Part shown: in pieces, positions 1-6,180 of the stretch
Layout: every line of letters begins with the position of its first letter
Numbering within the stretch: the stretch's first letter is position 1
Assembly (NCBI GenBank): GCA_947307415.1
Contig: CAMZJA010000001.1
Coordinates: 248,001 to 312,000, forward strand
Reading direction: 5' to 3'
Source of the DNA: an uncultured Bacteroidales bacterium
GTDB taxonomy: Bacteria; Bacteroidota; Bacteroidia; Bacteroidales; F082
Length of the DNA: 64,000 nt
Notes under the pieces: generated by a model
Told to the model about the DNA's origin: nothing
The model's database searches: none
The model's input: only the letters and a program-made list of their open reading frames with translations
Position numbers and translations under genes: made by a program

Positions 1-489
1 ATGAAGGACATCAAGCAGTTCATCGACAACGACACCATCTCGGGTTTGATGGCCTACGATGTCGTCATCGAACGCAGCGACTCGGGAATGCTAGTGGCTA
101 AACTGTCGGCTCCAGTCATGCGCAGCGTCGACGACAAAGACAGCATGATGCTTGAATTCCCTAAGGGTTTCAAAGCTTTTATGTATGAAAGCGGCGACAC
201 CGCCCCCACCTCTATGATTCGCGGCGACTACGGCGTGAACTACGAGAAGAGGGAACTCATCATCGCAAAACGCAACGTGGTGGTGGAAAACCTTAAGACT
301 CAAGAGGTTATGGAGACGCAGACGCTGTTTTGGGATCAGAGAAAACACAAAATTTACACTAGTAATTTCGTAAAGATATCAAGTCCCGACAAGATAATTT
401 TCGGCGACAGCCTGACAGCTAACGAAGACTTCTCGCACCGCGAGATTTTCGGCATCAGGGCAACCATAGAGATTGACGAAGATGAGTAA
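1..489 (+). CDS. lptC: LPS export periplasmic protein LptC, 5' end cut by window
   Basis: The 162 visible codons look like the beta-jellyroll part of Bacteroidota LptC, which takes LPS from the LptBFG transporter and passes it to LptA in the periplasm. Typical signs are the segments MAYDVVIERSDSG, YGVNYEKRELI, FWDQRKHKIYT and SPDKIIFGDSLTA, and an acidic C-terminus. No signal peptide or lipobox is seen. The first visible ATG is probably internal, with the true start to the left of the window. The next gene starts inside this one's last codons (ATG at 482, stop at 487-489), so the two are probably translationally coupled. Family identity is read by eye. Confidence 0.75.
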   Translation: MKDIKQFIDNDTISGLMAYDVVIERSDSGMLVAKLSAPVMRSVDDKDSMMLEFPKGFKAFMYESGDTAPTSMIRGDYGVNYEKRELIIAKRNVVVENLKTQEVMETQTLFWDQRKHKIYTSNFVKISSPDKIIFGDSLTANEDFSHREIFGIRATIEIDEDE

Positions 490-1747
490 TTGGATTGTTG
501 TCATAATATCACTTTTTGCCTCGGCGCTCTTTTCGGGTGTCGAAATCTCGTTTATTAGCTCCAACCGACTCAAACTCGAGCTCGACCTCAAGAAAAACAG
601 CTTCGCAGCCAAGCTCATCAACAACTTCGTGCGTCATCAGTCGCAGTTCATGGGCTGCATACTCATCGGCAACAACATCGCCAACGTCATTTACGGCATC
701 GCCATGGCGCGACTCCTTGAGCCAGCGATAGTCAGCATACTGCCGGAAGTCATAACCAACGAGTTCACCATACTGATTTGCCAGACCATCATCTCGACAC
801 TGCTGGTGCTTTTCGTGGCTGAATTCATCCCGAAGACGCTCAGCCGCCTCAACCCGAACGGACTGATGAAGACGATGGCACTCCCGATGATGTGCCTTTA
901 CATCATACTTTACCCATTGATTTTCATCTACATAGGAATCTCGGAGCTCATCATAAAATATATCTTCAGAATGGAAATAAACCCTGAAGATTACAAACTG
1001 AGTCCTGTCGACTTGAACGACTACCTGAAAGAATACGCCGACCCGAACGAAGAAGACGAAGACATTCAGCAAGGTATAGAATTATTCCAAAATGCTATTG
1101 ATTTTCAGACAGTTAAGCTTCGCGAATGCATGCAGCCGAGAAATGAGATCCAAGCGGTGGAAATCAACGAGTCGATGGAAGAGGTGAAAAGAATTTTTGA
1201 GGAGACAAAACATTCGAAAATCATTGTGTATGAAGACAATATCGATAATATCGTGGGCTACATACACATCAACGACCTGCTGCACCGAGGCGGAAGCATC
1301 AAGAAAAAAGTGCGTCAGATTGAGTTTTATCCGGAGACTTACGGAGCCCAGGATCTGCTGCAGCGACTGTCGAAAAAGCGTCAGAGCATAGCGGTGGTTG
1401 TGGATGAGTTCGGAGGCACTGCGGGCATTATCACCACAGAAGATTTGGTGGAAGAGATTTTCGGAGAGATTGAAGACGAATACGACGAGGAAGACGACAT
1501 CGAAAAGACCATCAACGAGAACGACCGAATCTTCTCGGCGCGACTGGAAATCGACTATCTCAACAAGACCTACAAATACGATTTTCCGGAGTCGGACGAC
1601 TACGAGACTCTGGCCGGATATATCATTCATTATCACGAAAGTATTCCACAAACAGGAGAGGAAATCGTCATCGGCGACTATCTTTTCAAGATTATCAAAG
1701 CTTCAGAAACCAAACTCGAAGAAGTGGAAATCAAGAATAATCAATGA
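482..1747 (+). CDS. CNNM/CBS-pair/CorC_HlyC membrane protein (hemolysin family)
   Basis: This is a 421-residue inner-membrane protein. The first ~190 residues hold several hydrophobic segments of the CNNM (DUF21) type. Two CBS motifs follow (for example VVVDEFGGTAGIITTEDLVEEI) and then an acidic linker and a CorC_HlyC domain near the C-terminus. Homologues are linked to magnesium or other cation transport, and relatives called GldE sit near gliding genes. The neighbours here are lptC and a PpiD-like gene rather than gldD, so I do not use that name. ATG 482 is chosen because it overlaps the lptC stop; the in-frame TTG at 473 is less likely. The transported ion cannot be read from the sequence. 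Confidence 0.85.
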   Translation: MSNWIVVIISLFASALFSGVEISFISSNRLKLELDLKKNSFAAKLINNFVRHQSQFMGCILIGNNIANVIYGIAMARLLEPAIVSILPEVITNEFTILICQTIISTLLVLFVAEFIPKTLSRLNPNGLMKTMALPMMCLYIILYPLIFIYIGISELIIKYIFRMEINPEDYKLSPVDLNDYLKEYADPNEEDEDIQQGIELFQNAIDFQTVKLRECMQPRNEIQAVEINESMEEVKRIFEETKHSKIIVYEDNIDNIVGYIHINDLLHRGGSIKKKVRQIEFYPETYGAQDLLQRLSKKRQSIAVVVDEFGGTAGIITTEDLVEEIFGEIEDEYDEEDDIEKTINENDRIFSARLEIDYLNKTYKYDFPESDDYETLAGYIIHYHESIPQTGEEIVIGDYLFKIIKASETKLEEVEIKNNQ

Positions 1748-1770
1748 GTTAGCATATTTTTAACAAAAAT

Positions 1771-1801
1771 GTTGAAGGTATTGACATTTTTCGTAAATTT
1801 G
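1771..1801 (+). promoter_or_regulatory. Bacteroidota promoter for the PpiD-like gene
   Basis: A TAAATTTG -7 element lies at 1794-1801 and a GTTG (one mismatch to TTTG) at 1771-1774, separated by exactly 19 bp. The ATG of the downstream gene is 44 bp further, after an A-rich leader. This suggests the gene is transcribed separately from lptC and the CNNM gene. Confidence 0.6.
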
Positions 1802-1845
1802 CAGGCTCAAAATTAATATAGAAAAATAATAAATAAAATAAAACT

Positions 1846-3621
1846 ATGGCAGCAATTGGAAAAATCAGACAACACTATGGTATCTTAGTGATTATCATTG
1901 GTTTAGCTCTTTTAGCATTTGTTTTAGGTGACTTATTCAAAAGCACCAACAGAAGAAGACAGAATGACGTCGCGGTGGTGAACGGCGAAAAGATTTCTTA
2001 TCAGGATTATGCGAACAGAGTTGATCAGACTCTTCAGAATCAGAAGAGAATGTATGGAAATCTGACAAACGACCAGACTTTCAGCATCCGTCAGCAGACT
2101 CTTGACCAGATGATCAGAGAAATCATCATGAACGACGAGTTCAAGAAATTAGGTCTCGCTGTTTCAACCGACGAGCTCGCCGACCAGTTCTTCGGTGAGA
2201 AACCAAATAAATATGTCGCACAGAGTTTCATGGACAGAAACGGAAACTTCGACAGAGAGATGTTGCAAAACTATATCAGCAACTTCGACAACTTCGACGC
2301 TGAGACACAGGCAGCATGGCTCAACTTTGAGAACGCCATCGCTGAAGACAGAATGAACACCAAGTACGAGAGCCTTCTCAAGCACGGTTTCTATCTGCCT
2401 TCAAAGCTTGCCGACCGTTACAACGACAACAAAAACCTCAAGAGAACAGCCGAGGTTTATGCGGTGCGTTACAACTCTATCCCTGATTCAACAGTGGTTG
2501 TGACAGAGCAAGACAACAAAAAATATTTCGAGACTTACAGAACAAAATATCCTACCGACGCAACACGCGGCATCGACTATGTGATTTTCGAAGTCAAGCC
2601 ATCACAGGCCGACAGAGACGCTGCACAGAAATATGTCGCCGACGTGAAAGAAGGTTTGGGACAGACAGCCAACGTTGCTAATTTCGTGGCTTACAACTCA
2701 GACGCTCCATACGACAGCACATGGATGAGAGCATCGGAGCTTCCTGTTGAACTCGAGTCGGCAGTCGCTAAAAACGAGGTCGGTTTCGTTTACGGACCAT
2801 ATGAGAACAACGGCGCTTTCAACATCGCACGTATCATGGGCAAAGAGAAACGTAACGACACTTTGTGGGCACAGGTGGCAGTCGTATCACACGAGATCAC
2901 AGCCAGCACAATTACCGATCAGGCAGTGTTCGCTGAGGTTAACAAGTTCGTCACCGAAAACAGAACAGCTGAGCAGTTCAACGCAGCCATCGAAGCACAA
3001 GGTTTGAACAAACGTACTTACCAGAACATCAGAAAGAACACCAACCGCATCGCAGGTATCGACAACCCACGCGAGATTGTCCGTTGGGCATTCAACGATG
3101 ACACTGAGATCGGTGACATCTCAAACGTGTTCGAGCTTGAAAACATGTACGTTGTGGCAGTCCTCACCAAGATCGTTCCTGAAGGCTACATTCCTTACGA
3201 AGACCTCATCGAGCGCAATGCCATCCAGATCAAGAAGGAAAAGAAGGGTGAGATGTTAGCAGAGAAAGCCAAGGCTTTTGGCACCGATTATCAGAAGATG
3301 ATCGACGAGCTCGGCGGCGAGAAGACAACTGTTGAGAACATCACCATGGAAGGTCGTGGTTTCGGCAGCTTCGGTGTTGAAGAGAAGATCGGCGGCACCA
3401 CAATGGGTATGGCAGAAGGCGTTTACTCAGCACCTATCGTTGGTGGCAACGCTATGGCCATCGTGAAGGTCACAGGCACCACACCGGCTGGCAAGACCGA
3501 CTACGACGCAATCCGCAGAGAGCTGGTCTCAAGATTCAACAACGCTATCCTTAACGGCTCGCCATATTCAGCGATGTACGACAAGGCAAAGGTTGAGAAC
3601 AACGGAATTTTGTTCTTCTAA
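1846..3621 (+). CDS. ppiD: PpiD/SurA_N-type membrane-anchored periplasmic foldase, parvulin domain not visible
   Basis: This 591-residue protein has one N-terminal membrane segment (residues ~12-30) and then a SurA_N-like helical domain (~40-190) that includes VAVVNGEKISYQDY. This is the layout of Bacteroidota PpiD, which helps outer-membrane and periplasmic proteins fold near the Sec translocon. Relatives, as I recall them, are near 700 residues and carry a parvulin domain with HIL(I/L) and GGDLGWF motifs. Here the text runs from RIMGKEKRNDTL (~329-340) directly to WAQVAVVSHEI (~341-351) and I see neither motif. The C-terminal part is otherwise intact, with no frameshift. It is probably a chaperone without prolyl isomerase activity. 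Confidence 0.75.
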   Translation: MAAIGKIRQHYGILVIIIGLALLAFVLGDLFKSTNRRRQNDVAVVNGEKISYQDYANRVDQTLQNQKRMYGNLTNDQTFSIRQQTLDQMIREIIMNDEFKKLGLAVSTDELADQFFGEKPNKYVAQSFMDRNGNFDREMLQNYISNFDNFDAETQAAWLNFENAIAEDRMNTKYESLLKHGFYLPSKLADRYNDNKNLKRTAEVYAVRYNSIPDSTVVVTEQDNKKYFETYRTKYPTDATRGIDYVIFEVKPSQADRDAAQKYVADVKEGLGQTANVANFVAYNSDAPYDSTWMRASELPVELESAVAKNEVGFVYGPYENNGAFNIARIMGKEKRNDTLWAQVAVVSHEITASTITDQAVFAEVNKFVTENRTAEQFNAAIEAQGLNKRTYQNIRKNTNRIAGIDNPREIVRWAFNDDTEIGDISNVFELENMYVVAVLTKIVPEGYIPYEDLIERNAIQIKKEKKGEMLAEKAKAFGTDYQKMIDELGGEKTTVENITMEGRGFGSFGVEEKIGGTTMGMAEGVYSAPIVGGNAMAIVKVTGTTPAGKTDYDAIRRELVSRFNNAILNGSPYSAMYDKAKVENNGILFF

Positions 3622-3625
3622 TTTG

Positions 3626-3656
3626 AGACTTTAGTCTTTAGACGTTAGACTTTAGT
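3626..3656. repeat. TTTAGTCTTTAGAC-type intergenic repeat, copy 1
   Basis: A short repeat built from AGACTTTAGTC and TTTAGAC units starts five bases after the ppiD stop. The same units recur at 12191-12243 and 15311-15376, also between genes. It abuts a strong terminator hairpin. Confidence 0.6.
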
Positions 3657-3689
3657 AGAGACGCACGGTCGTGCGTCTCTACTTTTTTT
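3655..3689 (+). terminator. Rho-independent-like terminator after ppiD
   Basis: A perfect 12-bp stem (GTAGAGACGCAC / GTGCGTCTCTAC, loop GGTC) is followed by seven T at 3683-3689. Hairpins of this sequence type also occur as dispersed repeats in this phylum, so it may be both a repeat element and a terminator. Confidence 0.8.
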
Positions 3690-3707
3690 ATAAAAGATTA
3701 CAATTTA

Positions 3708-3763
3708 TTGTGATTTTTTGTTTTTTATTTAAAATAAAATACTATTTTTGCAAAAAATCACAA
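3708..3763 (+). promoter_or_regulatory. hipB promoter flanked by 13-bp inverted operator repeats
   Basis: TTGTGATTTTTTG (3708-3720) and CAAAAAATCACAA (3751-3763) are perfect reverse complements separated by 30 bp. Between and partly within them lie a TTTG (3717-3720) and a TATTTTTG -7 element (3743-3750), with 22 bp between the two elements. The hipB ATG is at 3768. HipB proteins are known to bind inverted repeats over their own promoter, so this is the expected autoregulatory operator. Binding is inferred. Confidence 0.7.
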
Positions 3764-3767
3764 CATA

Positions 3768-3998
3768 ATGGGAAATAAAGAACAAATAAGAATAGGTAAA
3801 ATTGTTCATGACAGACGTAAACTATTAGGCGTTAACCAACAAACATTATCTGAGTTAGCTGGTGTTGGAATCAACACTTTGCTCGCCATAGAACGCGGTG
3901 AAGGTAATCCTCAGTTGTCGACATTGTTAGCCATCCTAGATACTTTGGGGCTAAAGATAGATATTAATTTAAAAACAATGACTTATGAGACAGTGTAA
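3768..3998 (+). CDS. hipB: HipB-like antitoxin, XRE-family DNA-binding protein
   Basis: The 76-residue protein is almost entirely one helix-turn-helix domain: RRKLLGVNQQTLSELAGVG forms helices 2-3 and ERGEGNPQLSTLLAILDTLGL follows, as in HipB and other Xre regulators. It should dimerise, bind the inverted repeats just upstream and repress the operon. The start at 3768 is the first ATG after the promoter. Its last codons overlap the next gene (3985-3998), which implies coupled translation of antitoxin and partner. In tripartite HipBST systems HipB mainly adds DNA binding while HipS neutralises the kinase. Whether that holds here is inferred from gene order. Confidence 0.85.
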   Translation: MGNKEQIRIGKIVHDRRKLLGVNQQTLSELAGVGINTLLAIERGEGNPQLSTLLAILDTLGLKIDINLKTMTYETV

Positions 3999-4293
3999 AG
4001 TTTTTGTTAAAGAGTGTGAGGCTGGATTGCTGATTGAGACTGACGAACATTCATATATTTTCATATATAATGAAGAATATTGCGGAGAACCTGTTTGTTT
4101 GGCAATGCCAGTGCGCGCGGAGCCTTATCATTCAGATTATTTGTTCCCATATTTTTTCAATATACTGTCGGAAGGAGCCAACCGTGAAATCCAGTCACGT
4201 TTACTGCATATTGATGAGAATGATGATTTTGGTATTTTACTTGCCACGGCTCAAACCGACACAATAGGTGCAGTAACTGTTAAACCAATTTAA
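3985..4293 (+). CDS. hipS: HipS-like protein (HipA N-terminal subdomain as a separate gene)
   Basis: The 102-residue protein matches the small N-terminal 'couple_hipA' subdomain of HipA kinases (VKECEAGLLIETDEHSYIFIYNEEYCGEPVCLAMPVR and YLFPYFFNILSEG), here encoded as its own gene between the HTH gene and the kinase gene. In the known HipBST system the equivalent HipS is the antitoxin that binds HipT. It overlaps hipB by 14 bp and ends 2 bp before the kinase start. The residue pattern FPYFFNILSEGANR is the family's typical end of this subdomain. The name rests on gene order and domain; neutralising activity is inferred. Confidence 0.75.
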   Translation: MRQCKVFVKECEAGLLIETDEHSYIFIYNEEYCGEPVCLAMPVRAEPYHSDYLFPYFFNILSEGANREIQSRLLHIDENDDFGILLATAQTDTIGAVTVKPI

Positions 4294-4295
4294 TT

Positions 4296-5300
4296 ATGGA
4301 AACTTTAAAATTTTGTCCGTCTACATTAGCGGAAGGCTTTAATACTTTTTCGCCTGCAGCCAAAAAAACGTTGTTCAATGGTCGCAAAGTATCGCATATC
4401 CTTAATTTTGACAGTCCTAATAGTGGAAATTATGACAATCAAGTGTTTGCAAAAAATGTTGGCCGCATATCGCTTTCTGGGGTGCAGCCAAAAGCCGGAC
4501 TATTGATTGACATCAATGACAATTTGGCAAAGCCTATTGAGGGAGAGAGATCGCGTTATATTCTCAAACCCGCACCTGTATCATATTCGATGATGGAGAG
4601 GTCGTTTTGTCCAGCAAATGAGCATCTGACAATGCAAATGGCAGCTCAGGTTTATGGAATTGAAACAGCAGCCAATGCGATCTGTTTTTTCAGGAACGGG
4701 GATATGGCTTATCTCACTAAAAGATTCGATATTGCCAACGACGGAACTAAATTCCAGCAGGAAGATTTCGCTTCATTGGCAGGTCTTACCAAAGCTAATG
4801 GTGGTAGCGATTACAAATACAATAATTTGAGTTACGAAGAATGTGCCGAAATCATCCGCAATTATGTAAAAGCCTCAGCCATTGATATTTTGAAGTTTTT
4901 CAGGATAATAATTTTCAATTATCTTACACTTAACGACGACGCTCATTTGAAAAATTTCTCTTTGATAAACCATAACGGTATGGAATACAGGCTTACGCCA
5001 GCTTATGATTTGATAAACACAGATTTACATTTGCGTGAGCATAGGATTTTCGCTCTTGACAAAGGTTTATTCAAAGAGGGAATGCAGTTTTCTGACGTAA
5101 GAGGAGTCAGTCGAAAAGATTTTGAGGAATTTGGTCGACGTATAGGATTGAATAAGAACCTTATCGTTCATGAGATCGACAAATTCGCCACACCTCATAC
5201 ATATGCCAAAACATTAATTGAACGTTCATTTCTTTCTGACAAATTAAAAAAAGATTATTGGGACGGATTTGACTATCGAAGAAGGACATTGGAGGAGTAA
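4296..5300 (+). CDS. hipT: HipT-like serine/threonine kinase toxin (HipA core kinase lacking N-subdomain)
   Basis: This is a 334-residue HipA_C-type kinase. The Gly-rich loop reads GRISLSGVQPKAG, with two serines at residues 59 and 61 flanking one hydrophobic residue, as in HipT rather than the single-serine loop of E. coli HipA. YILKP (Lys91) fits the ATP-binding lysine. LNDDAHLKNFS (213-222, Asp215 likely catalytic) and PAYDLIN (235-241) are the catalytic and metal-binding loops. All key residues are present, so it should be active. Known HipA and HipT phosphorylate aminoacyl-tRNA synthetases; the target here is unknown. Codon use is more AT-rich than in the flanking core genes, consistent with transfer. 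Confidence 0.85.
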   Translation: METLKFCPSTLAEGFNTFSPAAKKTLFNGRKVSHILNFDSPNSGNYDNQVFAKNVGRISLSGVQPKAGLLIDINDNLAKPIEGERSRYILKPAPVSYSMMERSFCPANEHLTMQMAAQVYGIETAANAICFFRNGDMAYLTKRFDIANDGTKFQQEDFASLAGLTKANGGSDYKYNNLSYEECAEIIRNYVKASAIDILKFFRIIIFNYLTLNDDAHLKNFSLINHNGMEYRLTPAYDLINTDLHLREHRIFALDKGLFKEGMQFSDVRGVSRKDFEEFGRRIGLNKNLIVHEIDKFATPHTYAKTLIERSFLSDKLKKDYWDGFDYRRRTLEE

Positions 5301-5302
5301 TC

Positions 5303-5326
5303 TCAGCATATCTCCAGCACCGCGCC
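5303..5326 (-). repeat. Short degenerate copy of the aminotransferase gene 3' end
   Basis: Beginning 2 bp after the hipT stop, about 18 of 22 bases match the terminal codons of the aminotransferase gene at 7955-9076 on the same (minus) strand. It would encode AVLEIC-stop against AVLEMC-stop. It is the third and most diverged copy of this 3' end in the island. The match is short, so chance is not fully excluded. The surrounding 5327-5425 holds no gene I can support. Confidence 0.5.
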
Positions 5327-5425
5327 GGTTGCTTATTTCCCCTGATACTGCCTTACCTCTCACCTTATCTTCTCTTTCATCTCTTCCCATGAATCGGAAG
5401 TGAACATCACAGGCATAGCTTATCA

Positions 5426-5659
5426 TTAAATCCAATGCTTCTGATTATAGCATCGGTAATCATCTTTTTTTGTATCAGATATTGTGCAAACAAACGATAA
5501 ATCCTTAGGATTGAGCGTTCGTAATGATTTACAATCACTTACAATACGCTCCAATCCATAAAAACTGTAAACAATCCTCCAATCTTTAAGCTCGCCGCAC
5601 TCCAAAACTCTCTGAATCAACTGCGCAGAGTGCTGCAATATCAGAGTTTTTTGTGTCAT
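5426..5659 (-). CDS. Orphan DUF6922-like small protein (possible antitoxin remnant)
   Basis: The 77-residue protein contains VLECGELKDWRIVYSFYGLERI, SLRTLNPKDLSFVCTI and YRCYNQKHW, the pattern I know from DUF6922 proteins of Bacteroidota. These usually precede an AbiEii-type nucleotidyltransferase toxin. No such partner is found here: downstream (toward 5300) is the hipT end. The protein lacks the usual extra N-terminal residues. Its ATG lies 4 bp after the stop codon of the aminotransferase 3' fragment at 5664-5736, as if once co-transcribed with that gene. It may be a solo antitoxin or a remnant. Family call by eye, moderate certainty. Confidence 0.5.
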   Translation of the reverse strand: MTQKTLILQHSAQLIQRVLECGELKDWRIVYSFYGLERIVSDCKSLRTLNPKDLSFVCTISDTKKDDYRCYNQKHWI

Positions 5660-5663
5660 ATCT

Positions 5664-5736
5664 TAGCACATCTCCAGCACAGCATCCGTCACATACTTCA
5701 GCTGTTCGTCGGTGAACTCGGTGTGGATTGGCAATG
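5664..5736 (-). repeat. 73-bp exact direct repeat of the aminotransferase gene 3' end
   Basis: These 73 bases are identical to 7956-8028, the last ~24 codons plus the end of the stop codon of the aminotransferase gene. The reading frame and a stop (TAA here, TAG in the intact gene) are kept. Similarity ends abruptly on both sides. The two copies flank a 2.2-kb segment carrying the 81-codon gene and the WG-repeat gene. This looks like an integration or duplication scar in which the gene end was restored on one side. Confidence 0.9.
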
Positions 5737-5770
5737 GCGAGACTAACACATCATAATTTTTTTAAAAAAC

Positions 5771-5801
5771 TTTGTTTTTATACAAAAAGATGTTAATTTT
5801 G
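5771..5801 (+). promoter_or_regulatory. Strong-consensus promoter for the 81-codon/WG-repeat genes
   Basis: TTTG (5771-5774), a 19-bp spacer and TAATTTTG (5794-5801) match the Bacteroidota consensus exactly. The first candidate ATG is at 5880, leaving a leader of roughly 75 bp. The promoter lies just inside the segment bounded by the 73-bp repeats, so the cargo brings its own promoter. Confidence 0.75.
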
Positions 5802-5879
5802 CAAGTGATTAATGGAAGACATCATTACATCAATGCTGACGCTTACAATATAAGTTAAATTTTAAACCGAAGTAGCCAG

Positions 5880-6125
5880 ATGGGATATAACATGGCAATT
5901 AGTATTATGGCAAGAAGAAGTCTTTATTACTTTGACAATTACGAAGATTATGATGAAGCTGGGACTCATATTGCTCAAAAAATGCCAGGTGAGTATAATA
6001 ATGGCGTTTATTTTGAGTCAATGGGAGGCTCGACATACAAAGCAGAGATTTATGATAACTGCTCAGATCCAGGGCTTGCAGCATCCATAATCAGAGAGCA
6101 TGGCGGAAAGTTTTACAGTGCGTAA
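5880..6125 (+). CDS. Uncharacterised 81-residue protein
   Basis: I do not recognise this protein. It has no clear signal peptide or membrane segment. It is acidic in the middle (YYFDNYEDYDEAG) and ends in the more conserved-looking stretch PGLAASIIREHGGKFYSA. Possible starts are ATG 5880, 5892 and 5907. It is the first gene after a consensus promoter and lies 55 bp before a WG-repeat gene on the same strand, so the two are probably co-transcribed and may function together. Its stop codon lies inside a 17-bp tandem duplication. Confidence 0.55.
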   Translation: MGYNMAISIMARRSLYYFDNYEDYDEAGTHIAQKMPGEYNNGVYFESMGGSTYKAEIYDNCSDPGLAASIIREHGGKFYSA

Positions 6126-6150
6126 AACTATCGAGTGCGTAAAACTATCG
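6117..6150 (+). repeat. 17-bp perfect tandem duplication
   Basis: AGTGCGTAAAACTATCG occurs twice in direct succession (6117-6133 and 6134-6150). The first copy contains the stop codon of the 81-codon gene, and the second lies in the gap before the WG-repeat gene. It looks like recent slippage or a repair scar. Confidence 0.9.
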
Positions 6151-6180
6151 TATAGTTTTTATTAATTAGTATCATAAGTT

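Noticed and set aside
509..1651. Long minus-strand reading frames opposite the CNNM gene, and similar ones opposite pheT, groEL, M24 and atpB genes
   Set aside because: They mirror strongly coding plus-strand genes, are composition shadows and show no domain or start context.
482..1747. Naming the CNNM/CBS protein GldE
   Set aside because: Its neighbours are lptC and a ppiD-like gene, not the gldD/ssb/mutY set; the family also includes many non-gliding members.
5244..5435. 63-codon minus-strand reading frame over the end of hipT
   Set aside because: It runs antisense into hipT and shows no protein features; the real similarity on that strand is in another frame (aminotransferase 3' remnant).
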